From NCBI RefSeq assembly GCF_019428685.1, contig NZ_CP080096.1, forward strand, positions 1,426,001-1,490,000: a stretch of 64,000 nucleotides of DNA, read 5' to 3'. This DNA is from Paraburkholderia edwinii. GTDB lineage: Bacteria > Pseudomonadota > Gammaproteobacteria > Burkholderiales > Burkholderiaceae. Shown piece after piece: positions 35,015-44,019 of the stretch (within the stretch, counting starts at the first letter, position 1; each line of letters begins with the position of its first letter). A model generated the notes under the pieces. That model was not told the origin of the DNA. It saw nothing but the letters and a program-made list of their open reading frames with translations, and did no database searches. The translations under genes were made by a program, and so were the position numbers.

Positions 35015-36341
35015 GCTCACATCAAGGGGCACCTTCGCCAGGGGCGCGCTCGCTATCGCTGTAGCGGCGCTCGTCAGCGGATGCAACGACCACGCACGGT
35101 ATGACGACGAGCATCAGTACGGCGCCAATCCGCCGTTGCCGGCCGAGCGGAATTTCCTGACACCGCCGATGCAGGTGCCGAAGTTCGTCGGCTGGAAGAA
35201 TGGCGAGGAGCCGAAGGTCGCCCAAGGCCTGAAGATCGAGAAGATCGCGTCGGGGCTCACGCATCCGCGCCAGGTTTACACGCTGCCAAACGGCGATATT
35301 CTGGTTGCCGAATCGAATAGCCCGAATGAAGAAGCGGTGACCACGCCGAAGCAGCTGATCGCAGGCCTGATCGAAGGACGTTCCGGTAAAAAGGCCAAGG
35401 GCGCCAATCGCATCTCATTGCTGCGCGAGCGCAACGACGGCAGCGGACAGTGGGACAAATACGTGTTTATCGACAATCTGCATTCGCCGTTCGGCATGCA
35501 ACTGGTCGGCGATACGCTTTACGTGGCCGATACCGATGCGATCCTCAAATTTCCGTACAAGACCGGCGAAACGCATATTGCGGAGCGCGGCGTCGAGCTT
35601 GCCGATCTTCCCGATACGATCAATCACCACTGGACCAAGGCGCTGCTTGCGAGCCCGGACGGCAAGAAGCTCTTTGTCGGTGTCGGCTCGAACAGCAATG
35701 TCGGGGAAAACGGTCTCGATGTCGAATACCGGCGCGCGGACGTGCTCGAAGTGGATATCGCGACCGGCGGCAGCCGCATCTATGCGGCGGGGATACGCAA
35801 TCCGACCGGGCTGCAATGGGAACCGAAGACGGGGCAGTTGTGGGCCATTGCAAACGAGCGCGATGAAATCGGCGCGGACCTCGTTCCTGACTATCTAACG
35901 TCGGTGCAGGAGAACGCTTTCTACGGCTGGCCGTACAGCTACTATGGCCAGCACGTCGATCCGCGCGCGCAGCCGCAGCGCCCCGATCTCGTCGCCAAGG
36001 CGATCAAGCCGGACTACGCGATCGGTTCGCACGTCGCGCCGCTTGGGCTGCTGTTTTACACAGGGAACGATCTGCCCGCGCAATATCACGGCGGCGCGTT
36101 TATCGGCGAGCACGGCAGCTGGGACCGTTCGCCACTAAGCGGCTATCAGGTCGCTTATGTCGCATTCGATAACGGCAAACCTGTCGGGGATCCGAAGCCT
36201 GTCGTCACGGGCTTTGCGTCGGGCGATCAGAAGGAGCTGCGCGGTGCGCCGGTTGGACTCGCTCAAGGCAAGGACGGCGCGCTGATCATCGCGGACGATG
36301 TCGGCAACGCGGTCTGGCGCGTGACGAAAGCGGGCAGCTAG
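35007..36341 (+). CDS. PQQ-dependent sugar dehydrogenase (sorbosone dehydrogenase family) lipoprotein
   Basis: A 444-residue exported six-bladed propeller of the soluble glucose/sorbosone dehydrogenase family. The N-terminal signal ends at the lipobox LVSGC near residue 28. The propeller begins KIEKIASGLTHPRQVYTLPN. HSPFGMQLVGDTLYVADTDA, YAAGIRNPTGLQWEPKTGQLWA and the late FIGEHGSWDRSPLSGY block carry the conserved catalytic and Ca/PQQ-binding positions. It oxidises an aldose or ketose-aldehyde in the periplasm with electrons passed to a membrane partner, perhaps via the coupled DUF2231 protein. Substrate is not determinable. Confidence 0.9.
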   Translation: MNKLTSRGTFARGALAIAVAALVSGCNDHARYDDEHQYGANPPLPAERNFLTPPMQVPKFVGWKNGEEPKVAQGLKIEKIASGLTHPRQVYTLPNGDILVAESNSPNEEAVTTPKQLIAGLIEGRSGKKAKGANRISLLRERNDGSGQWDKYVFIDNLHSPFGMQLVGDTLYVADTDAILKFPYKTGETHIAERGVELADLPDTINHHWTKALLASPDGKKLFVGVGSNSNVGENGLDVEYRRADVLEVDIATGGSRIYAAGIRNPTGLQWEPKTGQLWAIANERDEIGADLVPDYLTSVQENAFYGWPYSYYGQHVDPRAQPQRPDLVAKAIKPDYAIGSHVAPLGLLFYTGNDLPAQYHGGAFIGEHGSWDRSPLSGYQVAYVAFDNGKPVGDPKPVVTGFASGDQKELRGAPVGLAQGKDGALIIADDVGNAVWRVTKAGS

Positions 36342-36997
36342 AAGGGGACGCTGGAACGGCAAAGTAAAAACGGAGGGGCGGGACCTCGATGCTCACGCGC
36401 GAGTGGCGGGCATCGGGTCTCCATCAGTCGCGGGCGAAACCGTCGCGCTTCGCGACCGGTTGCACATAAAGGCATGCGCAATTCATGCATGTTCCATTGC
36501 AACCTGATCAATTGCGAGCGTTAGTCAATTTCTGGCGATGCCCAGTCAAAAGCGAGTCGAAACGCGAGTCGTAAGAAATCGATAGCGCACTCGCGCCACA
36601 CGTTATTGCACGTGCGGTTCAACGATCTGCGGTCCATACCAATGCAATCCAGAATGCTTATGCACTCTTAAAACTCTTTACCGCAAGTATCGGTATGTCA
36701 CGCATGAGCTAATGGCAAAGGCTTCTCCGTTGACAGCACATCTATATGACCGCTAGTCTTCGCCCGTCAACTGCATTGCATTGACTTGCAGCCGCCTGAA
36801 CGCAATCGGATCTGTTGCAGTCGCGCGAAGTTCAGGCCTGCAGGCCTTGCCGCTTGCCACGCGAATGAAATCCCATTTGCCTTATCGTCGCAGCGCGTTG
36901 ACTGATTCCATCAAAATTCAGGTGTGCTGCTTCTTAAAAATGGATCGAATGCCCAATATCGCTATTAAACAGCCGTGCGTTTCTGTCGTTGAAGCAC
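36342..36997. other. 650-base gene-free region before an AraC-type gene
   Basis: I see no supportable gene here. Composition is more AT-rich than the neighbouring genes, fitting a long regulatory region. A GATGC..GCATC stem at 36388-36414 may end the dehydrogenase transcript. A perfect 14-bp palindrome AGGCCTGCAGGCCT lies at 36834-36847. Confidence 0.55.
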
Positions 36998-37984
36998 ATG
37001 GAAACTGAGCGCGCCGCAATCGGCCCATTCGAGGTGAGCGGTGTCCGCACCGGCGCAGACCCTGCCGATCGCCGGCACCAGGAAGCGTTTCGCGTCGACG
37101 GCATGCTGGTTCAGTTCGGACCCGGCGGACCCGGCGACTCGACCGTGCGCAACTGGAGCCTCGGTCCGCTCGGGTTGATGCTGCTCGAAGTCGGCAATCT
37201 GTCGTTGACGCCCGATTCGACTTACACCGAACGGTTCGTGTATCTGGCCATGATCCGTTCCGGAGGGGCGACGATCGAAGCGAATGGGCAGAAGCACAGC
37301 CTCGGCGCCGACAGCATGTTGCTGGTCGATCTGGACGTGCCGCATATCCAACACTTCGATCAGCACTCCGATGCCATCGTGCTCAGAATTCCGCGCAAGG
37401 TTCTCGCGGATCGGGGCGGCTTTCGCGAACGGCGGCTTGGATTGCTGACGCCGGACATGGCCGAACCGGACGTGCGCGCGGTGTGCGAAACCGTTGCGCT
37501 GATCGGCCGGCAAAGCGGGCATACGAGTATCGAGCTGCGTCGCCGGCAAGGCGAGCATCTGCTCGACATCTTCAGCGTGATCATCGACGATCCCTACGGG
37601 CTCGCGAGCCGGCGCAGCAGCAGCGCGACGCTGCTGCGCGCGAAGCGCTTCATCTCGCAGAACATCGGCAATGTCGATCTCAGTGTGAGACTCGTTGCAA
37701 CCGCGGTGGGGACTTCGGAAGCGCATCTGCATCGTCTGTTTCGCGCGGATGGCCATTCACTGATGCGCTACGTGCTGTGTCATCGTCTCGAACTCGCTGC
37801 GGAACTGCTCACACGTTCGAGCGAGCGGCGTTTGCATATCAAGGAAATTGCTTACCGCTGCGGCTTCCTGAATGCCGCGCATTTCAGCCGCGCGTTCAGG
37901 CAACGCTTCGGCGTTTCGCCGCGTGTCGCGGCGACCTCCGGCCTCAAGATCGAACGCAAGTTCGAAGATGATCCGGCCAACTGA
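36998..37984 (+). CDS. AraC-family transcriptional regulator
   Basis: A 328-residue regulator with an AraC_binding_2-like N-terminal domain (residues about 30-200, including SLGADSMLLVDLDVPH) and a C-terminal AraC HTH pair: DLSVRLVATAVGTSEAHLHR and IKEIAYRCGFLNAAHFSRAFRQ, then FGVSPR. I use the ATG at 36998; a TTG three codons upstream is possible and no strong ribosome site separates them. The neighbours (sugar dehydrogenase upstream, pirin downstream) do not identify a target. It is similar in layout to regulators of aromatic or sugar degradation (AraC/FeaR-like). Confidence 0.9.
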   Translation: METERAAIGPFEVSGVRTGADPADRRHQEAFRVDGMLVQFGPGGPGDSTVRNWSLGPLGLMLLEVGNLSLTPDSTYTERFVYLAMIRSGGATIEANGQKHSLGADSMLLVDLDVPHIQHFDQHSDAIVLRIPRKVLADRGGFRERRLGLLTPDMAEPDVRAVCETVALIGRQSGHTSIELRRRQGEHLLDIFSVIIDDPYGLASRRSSSATLLRAKRFISQNIGNVDLSVRLVATAVGTSEAHLHRLFRADGHSLMRYVLCHRLELAAELLTRSSERRLHIKEIAYRCGFLNAAHFSRAFRQRFGVSPRVAATSGLKIERKFEDDPAN

Positions 37985-38353
37985 TCAAGTCATTTCTCAC
38001 GCTTTTCTCATACCGTCCTTCGCAGACGATCGGCGCGCTTCGCGTACACCAGGCTAGTCCTGGAACACGCCAGAAATTTTGTAGGCAAGAGTAGAAGGAA
38101 AAAAATTAGCTTGTCCAATGATTCGGAATAGCCGTCATATGCCGCCTGTTCTGGATTCAAGTGCGCCGATCGTCTTTTACGTATTCCCTTTCCGCGCACC
38201 GGAGGGCGCGCCTGATCGAACGTCCGGTTCGATTCGGCGACAGGTTGCCTTGTCCGAATGCCGTGCGGCCCGGAAAGGCTTTCTGCTCATAAAAACTGTA
38301 TAGGGCCGGCAAGGTGTTAAGCACGCCGGCTGCGTTCGAATACGGAGGTGAGT
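37985..38353. other. gene-free region before the pirin operon
   Basis: About 370 bases. A 61-codon frame at 38118-38303 has no ribosome site or recognisable product and is not called. No convincing repeat or promoter was found beyond an A-rich stretch near 38095-38106. Confidence 0.5.
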
Positions 38354-38614
38354 ATGGAGAAGATGATCACCCGGCGCAGTGCCGATATTCCGGTCTCGCT
38401 GCATGCGGTGGTGCGGGCGGCGCCGATTGGCACGACCCCAAGGCCGGCGTCGACGAAAACGGAACTGTTTGGTTTGCAGCGCGTCCCAGCATTGCCTGAG
38501 GCTCGCCCAGTCGATTCGACAAGGTCGATGAAGCTCAAGGCAACGTGGATTCGGACCGTCGATGGTGCACTCGTTTGTCGCTGGGTCAATAGCGCGGATG
38601 TGGAGGTGTCGTGA
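38354..38614 (+). CDS. hypothetical protein, 86 aa, coupled to pirin
   Basis: The ATG at 38354 has GGAGG six bases upstream, and the stop overlaps the GTG start of the pirin gene (GTGA), implying coupling. The C-terminal MKLKATWIRTVDGALVCRWV resembles short Burkholderia proteins and could also be translated alone from the ATG at 38528. The N-terminal half has mixed Arg/Pro/Thr character and no domain I recognise. No signal peptide. Existence is likely; extent is uncertain. Confidence 0.55.
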   Translation: MEKMITRRSADIPVSLHAVVRAAPIGTTPRPASTKTELFGLQRVPALPEARPVDSTRSMKLKATWIRTVDGALVCRWVNSADVEVS

Positions 38615-39531
38615 GCGAAACAGGAGATTCACACAGTGCGCCGCGAGCGCTAACGGAGCAACAGCAGCACCAGCGCCGCAAGATCGTCACCCGCACCAAG
38701 GGCAGAACGAATGGGCCGATTACACAGTTCGTCGGCCCTTCGGATCTCGGGCAATCGATGAAACCCTTCGTCATGCTTGCACGTTACAGCGTGCCCGAAA
38801 AGGCAACCTTTAACTACCCAATGCATCCGCATTCGGGTATCGCATCGCTCGCGGTGATCGTTGAAGGCACGCTGCATTCGGTCGACAGCAAAGGCAGACC
38901 GAAAGTCCTGCAGCGTGGTTCGGTCGAGTGGCTGATGGCGGGACACGGCATCTGGCACGGCGGCCCGGTCAGCACGATTGAACCGACCTGCGGCTATCTG
39001 ATGTGGTTCGCGCTGCCGCCCGAGCACGAACTTGCTCCGCCGGCCGAAGCGTTTATCGACGCACGGAACACGCCGGCCGAAGGCGCCGCACGGGTTCTTT
39101 TAGGGCGCTTTAACGGAACTGAAAGCGTATGGCCCGCGCCCGTGGCCGCCACGTGCCTTTATGTCGAACTCGGAGAAGGCGATAAGTGGCACTACGATCC
39201 TCCCGAATCCCACGACGTGTTGTGGATGATGGTCTGCGCGGGTTCGCTCGATGCCGGCGAATCCGTACGCGAAGGTGAACTCGCCGTGTTCGAGCGCGCT
39301 TCGCAAAGCGTGAACCTCGTCGCGCGCAACGCTTGCAGTTTTATTCTTGGCTCCGCGCGGTTCAGTCCGCACGATATTGTCGAGAGCCACTCGTCGGTAC
39401 ACACGAGCCTTGCCGCGCTGCGGCAGGCAGAAGATGAAATCGCGCGCCTTGGCGAGCAATTGAATGCGCAGGGGCGGCTCCCTGCCGAGCAATGGGAAAG
39501 CGCAATGCAGAAGATGCGAAGCCGCCGCTAG
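38611..39531 (+). CDS. pirin-family protein
   Basis: A 306-residue two-domain cupin of the pirin family. The N-terminal domain has MHPHSGIASLAVIVEGTLHS and RGSVEWLMAGHGIWHGG. Human pirin coordinates iron with His-x-His...His-x-Glu. Here the first pair is His72/His74, but the last motif reads His-Gly-Gly, so the glutamate ligand seems replaced. The C-terminal pirin domain follows (LGSARFSPHDIVESHSSVHT). The start GTG overlaps the preceding stop. Bacterial pirins are linked to quercetinase activity and to central-metabolism control; the role here is unknown. Confidence 0.88.
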   Translation: MSETGDSHSAPRALTEQQQHQRRKIVTRTKGRTNGPITQFVGPSDLGQSMKPFVMLARYSVPEKATFNYPMHPHSGIASLAVIVEGTLHSVDSKGRPKVLQRGSVEWLMAGHGIWHGGPVSTIEPTCGYLMWFALPPEHELAPPAEAFIDARNTPAEGAARVLLGRFNGTESVWPAPVAATCLYVELGEGDKWHYDPPESHDVLWMMVCAGSLDAGESVREGELAVFERASQSVNLVARNACSFILGSARFSPHDIVESHSSVHTSLAALRQAEDEIARLGEQLNAQGRLPAEQWESAMQKMRSRR

Positions 39532-39532
39532 T

Positions 39533-39604
39533 CCAGAAAGCCAGAAAGCCAGAAAGCCAGAAAGCCAGAAAGCCAGAAAGCCAGAAAGCCAGAAAGCCAG
39601 AAAG
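39533..39604 (+). repeat. octanucleotide microsatellite (CCAGAAAG)x9
   Basis: Nine perfect tandem copies of an 8-bp unit begin two bases after the pirin stop codon (TAG at 39529-39531). The array is perfect, which suggests recent or ongoing slippage. It lies about 195 bases upstream of the start chosen for the MFS exporter gene. Confidence 0.97.
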
Positions 39605-39799
39605 CACCTCCCGGAAACATCCGTGAAGACACCGCGCGTCTGATTGAATGCCCTGCGCGGGCCGTGGGGACTCGGGTCCGTTTGCGAAAGCTCAGGCACA
39701 ATATCGGTCTTCGACGCAAATATGCGGCTTCAATGCGCATCTGATCGTCATTTGACGCTAAGGCCGCGTGGCGCGCCGTCGCCGCGATCCGCTTCCACG

Positions 39800-41083
39800 A
39801 TGCTTTCAATGAAAGACGACAATCCAGCCACCCATCCGTCCTCCAGTGCCTTTTCCCCGCGTTCCAAGAACTCGCAGCGCTTCCTGATCTTCCTGACGTG
39901 CCTGTTTACGTCGGCAGGCCAGCTCGCCATCGATATCTACGTGCCGGCCCTACCGGCGATGGCGCGCTATTTCCAGACCTCGCCGCAGGCGATCCAGTCG
40001 AGCGTATCCGGCTTTATGGCGGCCTACGCATTCGGTCAGCTTGTTTTCGGGCCCGTTGCCGATGCGTATGGGCGCAAGCGCGTGCTCGCGTTCGGGTTGA
40101 TCGTGTACACGATCGGCTGCCTGCTGTCGCTTGCCGCGACGAATCTCGAAACCTTTGTGCTTGCACGCTGTTTACAGGGCTTCGGCATCGCCACGACGAA
40201 CCTGCTTGCCAAGGCGATCACCACCGACTCGTTTTCCGGTCAGGCGCTCATGCATGCATTCACGTATCTTTCGATCGCGTGGGGGCTGGCGCCGATTATC
40301 GCGCCGGTGATCGGCGCGCATCTGCAGACGTGGTTCGGCTGGCATTCGTGCCTCGTTTTTCTGCTCGTCTATTCATTGTTGATGTGGGCGGTGTGGTGGC
40401 GTTATGAGGAGACCTTGCCGCAGCCCGTCCGTCTGGAGATGCGCACGCTCGTGGTCAACGCACGCAAGGTGCTGTCGAGCCCGGTGTTTCAGAGCTGTTT
40501 TCTCGCGCAGGGCATCTGCTACAGCATCCTGCTCGTCTTCAATATCGTCGGTCCGTTCATGGTGCAGAACACGCTGCATAAGCCGCCGACGTATTTCGGC
40601 TATCTCGCGCTCGGCATCGGCATGGCGTACTTTATCGGCGGCCTGTCGAACCGCATTCATGGCCCGCGTTTGCCGACTCCCGAGCAGCGCCTGCGCATCG
40701 GCGCGCTCGTCATGGCCGGCACGTCGGTCGTGATGTTGCTGCTGGCGTTGACGGTCGGGCTGCGCGTCTGGACACTTGCGGTACCGGTGCTCGTGATGGG
40801 CCTTTGCGCCGGCGCGATGTATCCGACGCTGATGGCCAAAGGCAACTCGCTGTTTCCGCATATCGCGGGCTTGACGGCCGCCATTCTCGGCTGCGCGCTG
40901 CTGCTCGTGTCGGCCGCGATGATGGGGCTTGCCGGTTTCGTCTCCGTGCATGTGCTGACGCCGCTCGCGCTGTTCTTCGTGATCCTTGCGTTCACGGTGG
41001 TCGTGATGGTGACGAAGCTGCTGCGGCACCTTGCGCAATTGCAGAACGAAGGCATGGGGCGCCGCAGCGGCGAGGCGGCTTAA
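39800..41083 (+). CDS. MFS drug-resistance transporter, Bcr/CflA family
   Basis: A 427-residue twelve-helix major facilitator of the Bcr/CflA multidrug group. Helix 1 carries FTSAGQLAIDIYVPALPAMA, whose Asp and Tyr are characteristic of Bcr/CflA proton antiporters. The loop 2-3 signature is GPVADAYGRKRVL. Residues 1-30 are a Ser/Pro-rich cytoplasmic tail. Starts at 39800 and 39809 (MLSMKDD and MKDD) are both plausible; the frame to 39644 includes a low-quality leader. It would export drugs or metabolites such as sulfonamides or bicyclomycin; substrate unknown. Confidence 0.87.
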   Translation: MLSMKDDNPATHPSSSAFSPRSKNSQRFLIFLTCLFTSAGQLAIDIYVPALPAMARYFQTSPQAIQSSVSGFMAAYAFGQLVFGPVADAYGRKRVLAFGLIVYTIGCLLSLAATNLETFVLARCLQGFGIATTNLLAKAITTDSFSGQALMHAFTYLSIAWGLAPIIAPVIGAHLQTWFGWHSCLVFLLVYSLLMWAVWWRYEETLPQPVRLEMRTLVVNARKVLSSPVFQSCFLAQGICYSILLVFNIVGPFMVQNTLHKPPTYFGYLALGIGMAYFIGGLSNRIHGPRLPTPEQRLRIGALVMAGTSVVMLLLALTVGLRVWTLAVPVLVMGLCAGAMYPTLMAKGNSLFPHIAGLTAAILGCALLLVSAAMMGLAGFVSVHVLTPLALFFVILAFTVVVMVTKLLRHLAQLQNEGMGRRSGEAA

Positions 41084-41133
41084 GCGCTTCAAGTCGGCTT
41101 CGGCGGCTTGAGCGGCGTAGCGGCCAAATGGCA

Positions 41134-41189
41134 CGTAAGAGATTTAAAGGCCCGTAAGAGATTTAAAAGAAGCGTAAGGGACGTAAGAG
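41134..41189 (+). repeat. CGTAAG direct repeats upstream of the amidase gene
   Basis: CGTAAGAGATTTAAA occurs exactly at 41134-41148 and 41153-41167. Two further CGTAAG copies follow at 41173 and 41182. The block is 45-100 bases before the amidase start. Confidence 0.75.
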
Positions 41190-41233
41190 TCATCGATGGC
41201 GTAGCCGGTGTACCCAACATTAGGAGCGTGATC

Positions 41234-42634
41234 ATGTCTGAACTCTGGCGTTTATCGGCAACTGAACTCGCGCGGCGCGTTCGCAGTCGCGAAGTGTCCG
41301 CGCGGGAAGCCGCTGAAGATGCACTCAAGCGGCTCGATGCGGTGAATCCACGTATCAATGCGGTGATTGCCCATCGCCCCGAATCGGTGTACGAACAGGC
41401 GGATCGCATCGATAGCGCCATTGCGCGCGGCGAAGACCCGGGCCCGCTGGCGGGCGTATTGGTCACGACGAAGATCAACGTCGATCAGGCGGGCTTCGCG
41501 ACAACGAACGGCACCCGTCTGCAGGAAAACCTGGTGGCGGAATTCAACAGTCCTGTCGTCGATAACCTCGTGCGCGCGGGCGCCGTGCTGCTCGGCCGCA
41601 CGAACTCGCCCACGTTTGCGCTGCGCTGGTTCACGAGCAACCAGATTCACGGTCACACCTACAATCCGCGCAACCGGTCGTTGACGCCCGGCGGATCGAG
41701 CGGCGGCGCCGCGGCAGCGGTGACGGCCGGTATCGGGCACATCGCGCTCGGCACGGACATCGGCGGTTCGGTTCGCTATCCGGCGTACGCGTGCGGCGTG
41801 CATGGCATCAAGCCCGGCATCGGGCGCGTTCCGGCGTTCAATGCGTCGTCGCCGGAGCGTCCGATCGGCGCGCAGCTGATGTCGTCCGCGGGGCCGATCG
41901 CGCGCACGGTCGACGATTTGCGGTTGGCGTTGATCGCGATGTCGGCGCCCGATCTGCGCGACCCGTGGTGGGTGCCGGTTCCTTTCGACGGCCCGAAGGT
42001 GCCGCTCACGGCGGCGCTTTGTCTACGCCCGGGCGGCATGACGATCGCGAAGGAAGTGGAAGACGCGTTGCTCGATGCCGGGCGGCGTCTGGCCGATGCC
42101 GGATGGACGGTCGAACAGATCGACGACACGCCGCTGATTCGCGATGCCGCCGAAGTACAGGAACGTATGTGGCTCGGCGACGGGTATCCGGCACTCGTCG
42201 AAGCCGTGGCGCGCGACGGCGACCCAGGCGCGCGTGCGGTGGTCGAAGGCGTGCGCGCGACGGTCGAGGCGATGCCTGCCGACGCGCTTAACCGTGCGCT
42301 CGTGCGGCGCACGACCTTGACGCGCGAGTGGCGGCGTTTCCTGTCGCGCTACCCGGTGCTGCTGCTGCCGGTATCGGGCGAACTGCCGTTTCCCGACGAT
42401 CTCGACATGCAGGGCAACGCGACTTTTCAGCGCGTCTGGGAAGCACAGCTGACGATGCGCGCGCTGCCGACGATGGGGTTGCCGGGGCTCGTCGTGTCGA
42501 CCGGCATGGCCGGCTCCGTGCCGGTCGGCGTGCAGATTGTCGCCGGGCATTTTCGCGAGGATTTGTGTCTGCTCGCGGGCAAGGCGATCGAGGAACGTGG
42601 TGCGCCGGTTGCTCCGGTTGATCCGGCGGAATAG
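41234..42634 (+). CDS. amidase (amidase signature family)
   Basis: A 466-residue amidase-signature hydrolase. The catalytic triad is visible: Lys80 in VTTKINVDQ, the Ser of GGSSGGAAAAVTAG (near residue 154), and the Ser of GTDIGGSVRYPA (near 178). TLTPGGSS-like RSLTPGGSSGG is the hallmark. The C-terminal LPTMGLPGLVVSTG completes the fold. It may hydrolyse aliphatic, aryl or acyl amides. It is not GatA, as no gatB/gatC flank it. The start at 41234 follows TAGGAGCG. It converges with hipA. Confidence 0.93.
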   Translation: MSELWRLSATELARRVRSREVSAREAAEDALKRLDAVNPRINAVIAHRPESVYEQADRIDSAIARGEDPGPLAGVLVTTKINVDQAGFATTNGTRLQENLVAEFNSPVVDNLVRAGAVLLGRTNSPTFALRWFTSNQIHGHTYNPRNRSLTPGGSSGGAAAAVTAGIGHIALGTDIGGSVRYPAYACGVHGIKPGIGRVPAFNASSPERPIGAQLMSSAGPIARTVDDLRLALIAMSAPDLRDPWWVPVPFDGPKVPLTAALCLRPGGMTIAKEVEDALLDAGRRLADAGWTVEQIDDTPLIRDAAEVQERMWLGDGYPALVEAVARDGDPGARAVVEGVRATVEAMPADALNRALVRRTTLTREWRRFLSRYPVLLLPVSGELPFPDDLDMQGNATFQRVWEAQLTMRALPTMGLPGLVVSTGMAGSVPVGVQIVAGHFREDLCLLAGKAIEERGAPVAPVDPAE

Positions 42635-42642
42635 GGGCGGGG

Positions 42643-44016
42643 TTAGCGGCGCCGTCGCGAGGCGGCGGCGATTCCGTTGGGTGGCATCGCTTCCAGGCGC
42701 GCCGCAGAGTCGCGCAGGCCTTTGAAGATGCGCGACGCCACGCGCTGCGGGAAACCGGGCGGCAGTGACGATGAAACTGACTCGATAACTCCGGGCGTGC
42801 GCTCAAGAACGCCGGTAATGAGTGGCTCGGCATCGGGCCCGTAGTGACATAGCTGAGCGGTGTGGTTGAAGTGACGGCGCACGACGTCGCGCATTCTGTA
42901 GTGCTTTCCGCTCGTGCCGCACATGGCCATTGCGAGTTTGGCTTTATGCCACGACCACTGGTTGAGCGCATCGCCTTCCACCGGCCAGATCGACATCACG
43001 TCGTAGAGCGGCGTCATTTCGAAGCGGCCGCGCGCAAGTAGCCGGATGCTGAAATTTTTTGCATGACCGTCCGGCGCGGCAAGCATCCAGAACAGGATGT
43101 GCGCGCACATGAAGGTCGCGAGGTCGTATTCGGCGCGCATGGAATGCTGCAGGATCTTTGCAATCGACCGGACTCCCGGTCCACCCTGGTCTTCGTACTT
43201 CATGTGCGGTGCGACGCCGAGCGCCTGGCAGAAGTCCTCCTGAGGCAGGCGTAGCCACGCGCGGCGGCGCTCCGAGTAGAGGCGGTCGAATCGTTCGACG
43301 CACAACACCTTCTGACGACCGAAGGTCATGATGTCGGCGTTGGCAACTGGCAGACCGAACGCGCGCAGGATCGCAAGACAGAGCCACTCGTTTTCGACTG
43401 ACGTGTTGAAGTCTACCTTCCCGTTCCCGATGAATCCGATGGGAAGCTTCAGGATATGTGTAGTCGGTGTGGAGCCGTGCGGCAAAAGCCACTTATCGCC
43501 TGAGCGAAGCAACGCGGTCTTTTCCTGAGCGCCGGCAAGCGAGATACGAAAGTTGTCGTTACCATCTTCGGTCCACAGCGGGTCTGTTCCCAACGTGCGT
43601 TGAAGTATGAGTTCAATATCGTCGTCGGAGAGCGGTGTGCCGTCGACCTTGTTGACCCGCTGCGGCTCCTCGTCTTCGCCGAGCAACTGTACGGCGCCGA
43701 TACAATCGCGTCCGACCGCTTTCAGAAGGTCGAACGATTCGACCGTTTCTGTCTTAAAGCGCGTGGCGATGCGTTTGCGAATCTCAGGCGTGTCGGGCAA
43801 TAGATTGTCGAAATAGTTTTGAACAGGCGCACCCTTGAGCGGCCGCTCGTCTACCCCGAAGGGCAAGGAGAGGGACAGGGGACGGCCGACGGGGGAGTGC
43901 ATCCAGCTGGACGCGTAGCGCAGTTCCATTTCTCCCGATGCCGGGATAACCCACAACCCGACGTGTTCCCCGTTGGCCCAGATCGAAAGCGCGCGCGAGT
44001 GAGATTTACGTGCCAC
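42643..44016 (-). CDS. hipA: type II toxin HipA, serine/threonine kinase
   Basis: A 457-residue HipA-like kinase. The N-terminal domain has PFGVDERPLKGAPVQNYFDN. The ATP-binding loop SLAGAQEKTALL (near residue 155) includes the position where E. coli HipA autophosphorylates nearby. The catalytic loop APDGHAKNFS contains the general-base Asp and Asn, and TPLYDVMS holds the metal-binding Asp. All key residues are therefore present and it should be active. E. coli HipA phosphorylates the glutamyl-tRNA synthetase. The start is GTG, 3 bases after the antitoxin stop. At 457 residues it is near the family length of about 440. Confidence 0.95.
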   Translation of the reverse strand: MARKSHSRALSIWANGEHVGLWVIPASGEMELRYASSWMHSPVGRPLSLSLPFGVDERPLKGAPVQNYFDNLLPDTPEIRKRIATRFKTETVESFDLLKAVGRDCIGAVQLLGEDEEPQRVNKVDGTPLSDDDIELILQRTLGTDPLWTEDGNDNFRISLAGAQEKTALLRSGDKWLLPHGSTPTTHILKLPIGFIGNGKVDFNTSVENEWLCLAILRAFGLPVANADIMTFGRQKVLCVERFDRLYSERRRAWLRLPQEDFCQALGVAPHMKYEDQGGPGVRSIAKILQHSMRAEYDLATFMCAHILFWMLAAPDGHAKNFSIRLLARGRFEMTPLYDVMSIWPVEGDALNQWSWHKAKLAMAMCGTSGKHYRMRDVVRRHFNHTAQLCHYGPDAEPLITGVLERTPGVIESVSSSLPPGFPQRVASRIFKGLRDSAARLEAMPPNGIAAASRRRR

Positions 44017-44019
44017 GTC

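Noticed and set aside
36781..37008. 75-codon frame before the AraC gene
   Set aside because: No ribosome site, mixed codon usage, and overlaps the regulator start.
38118..38303. 61-codon frame
   Set aside because: No ribosome site, no domain and no neighbour coupling.
39528..39809. Minus-strand frame encoding repeated FLAFWLSG
   Set aside because: It is simply the translation of the (CTTTCTGG) microsatellite; no start site or conserved flank supports a protein.
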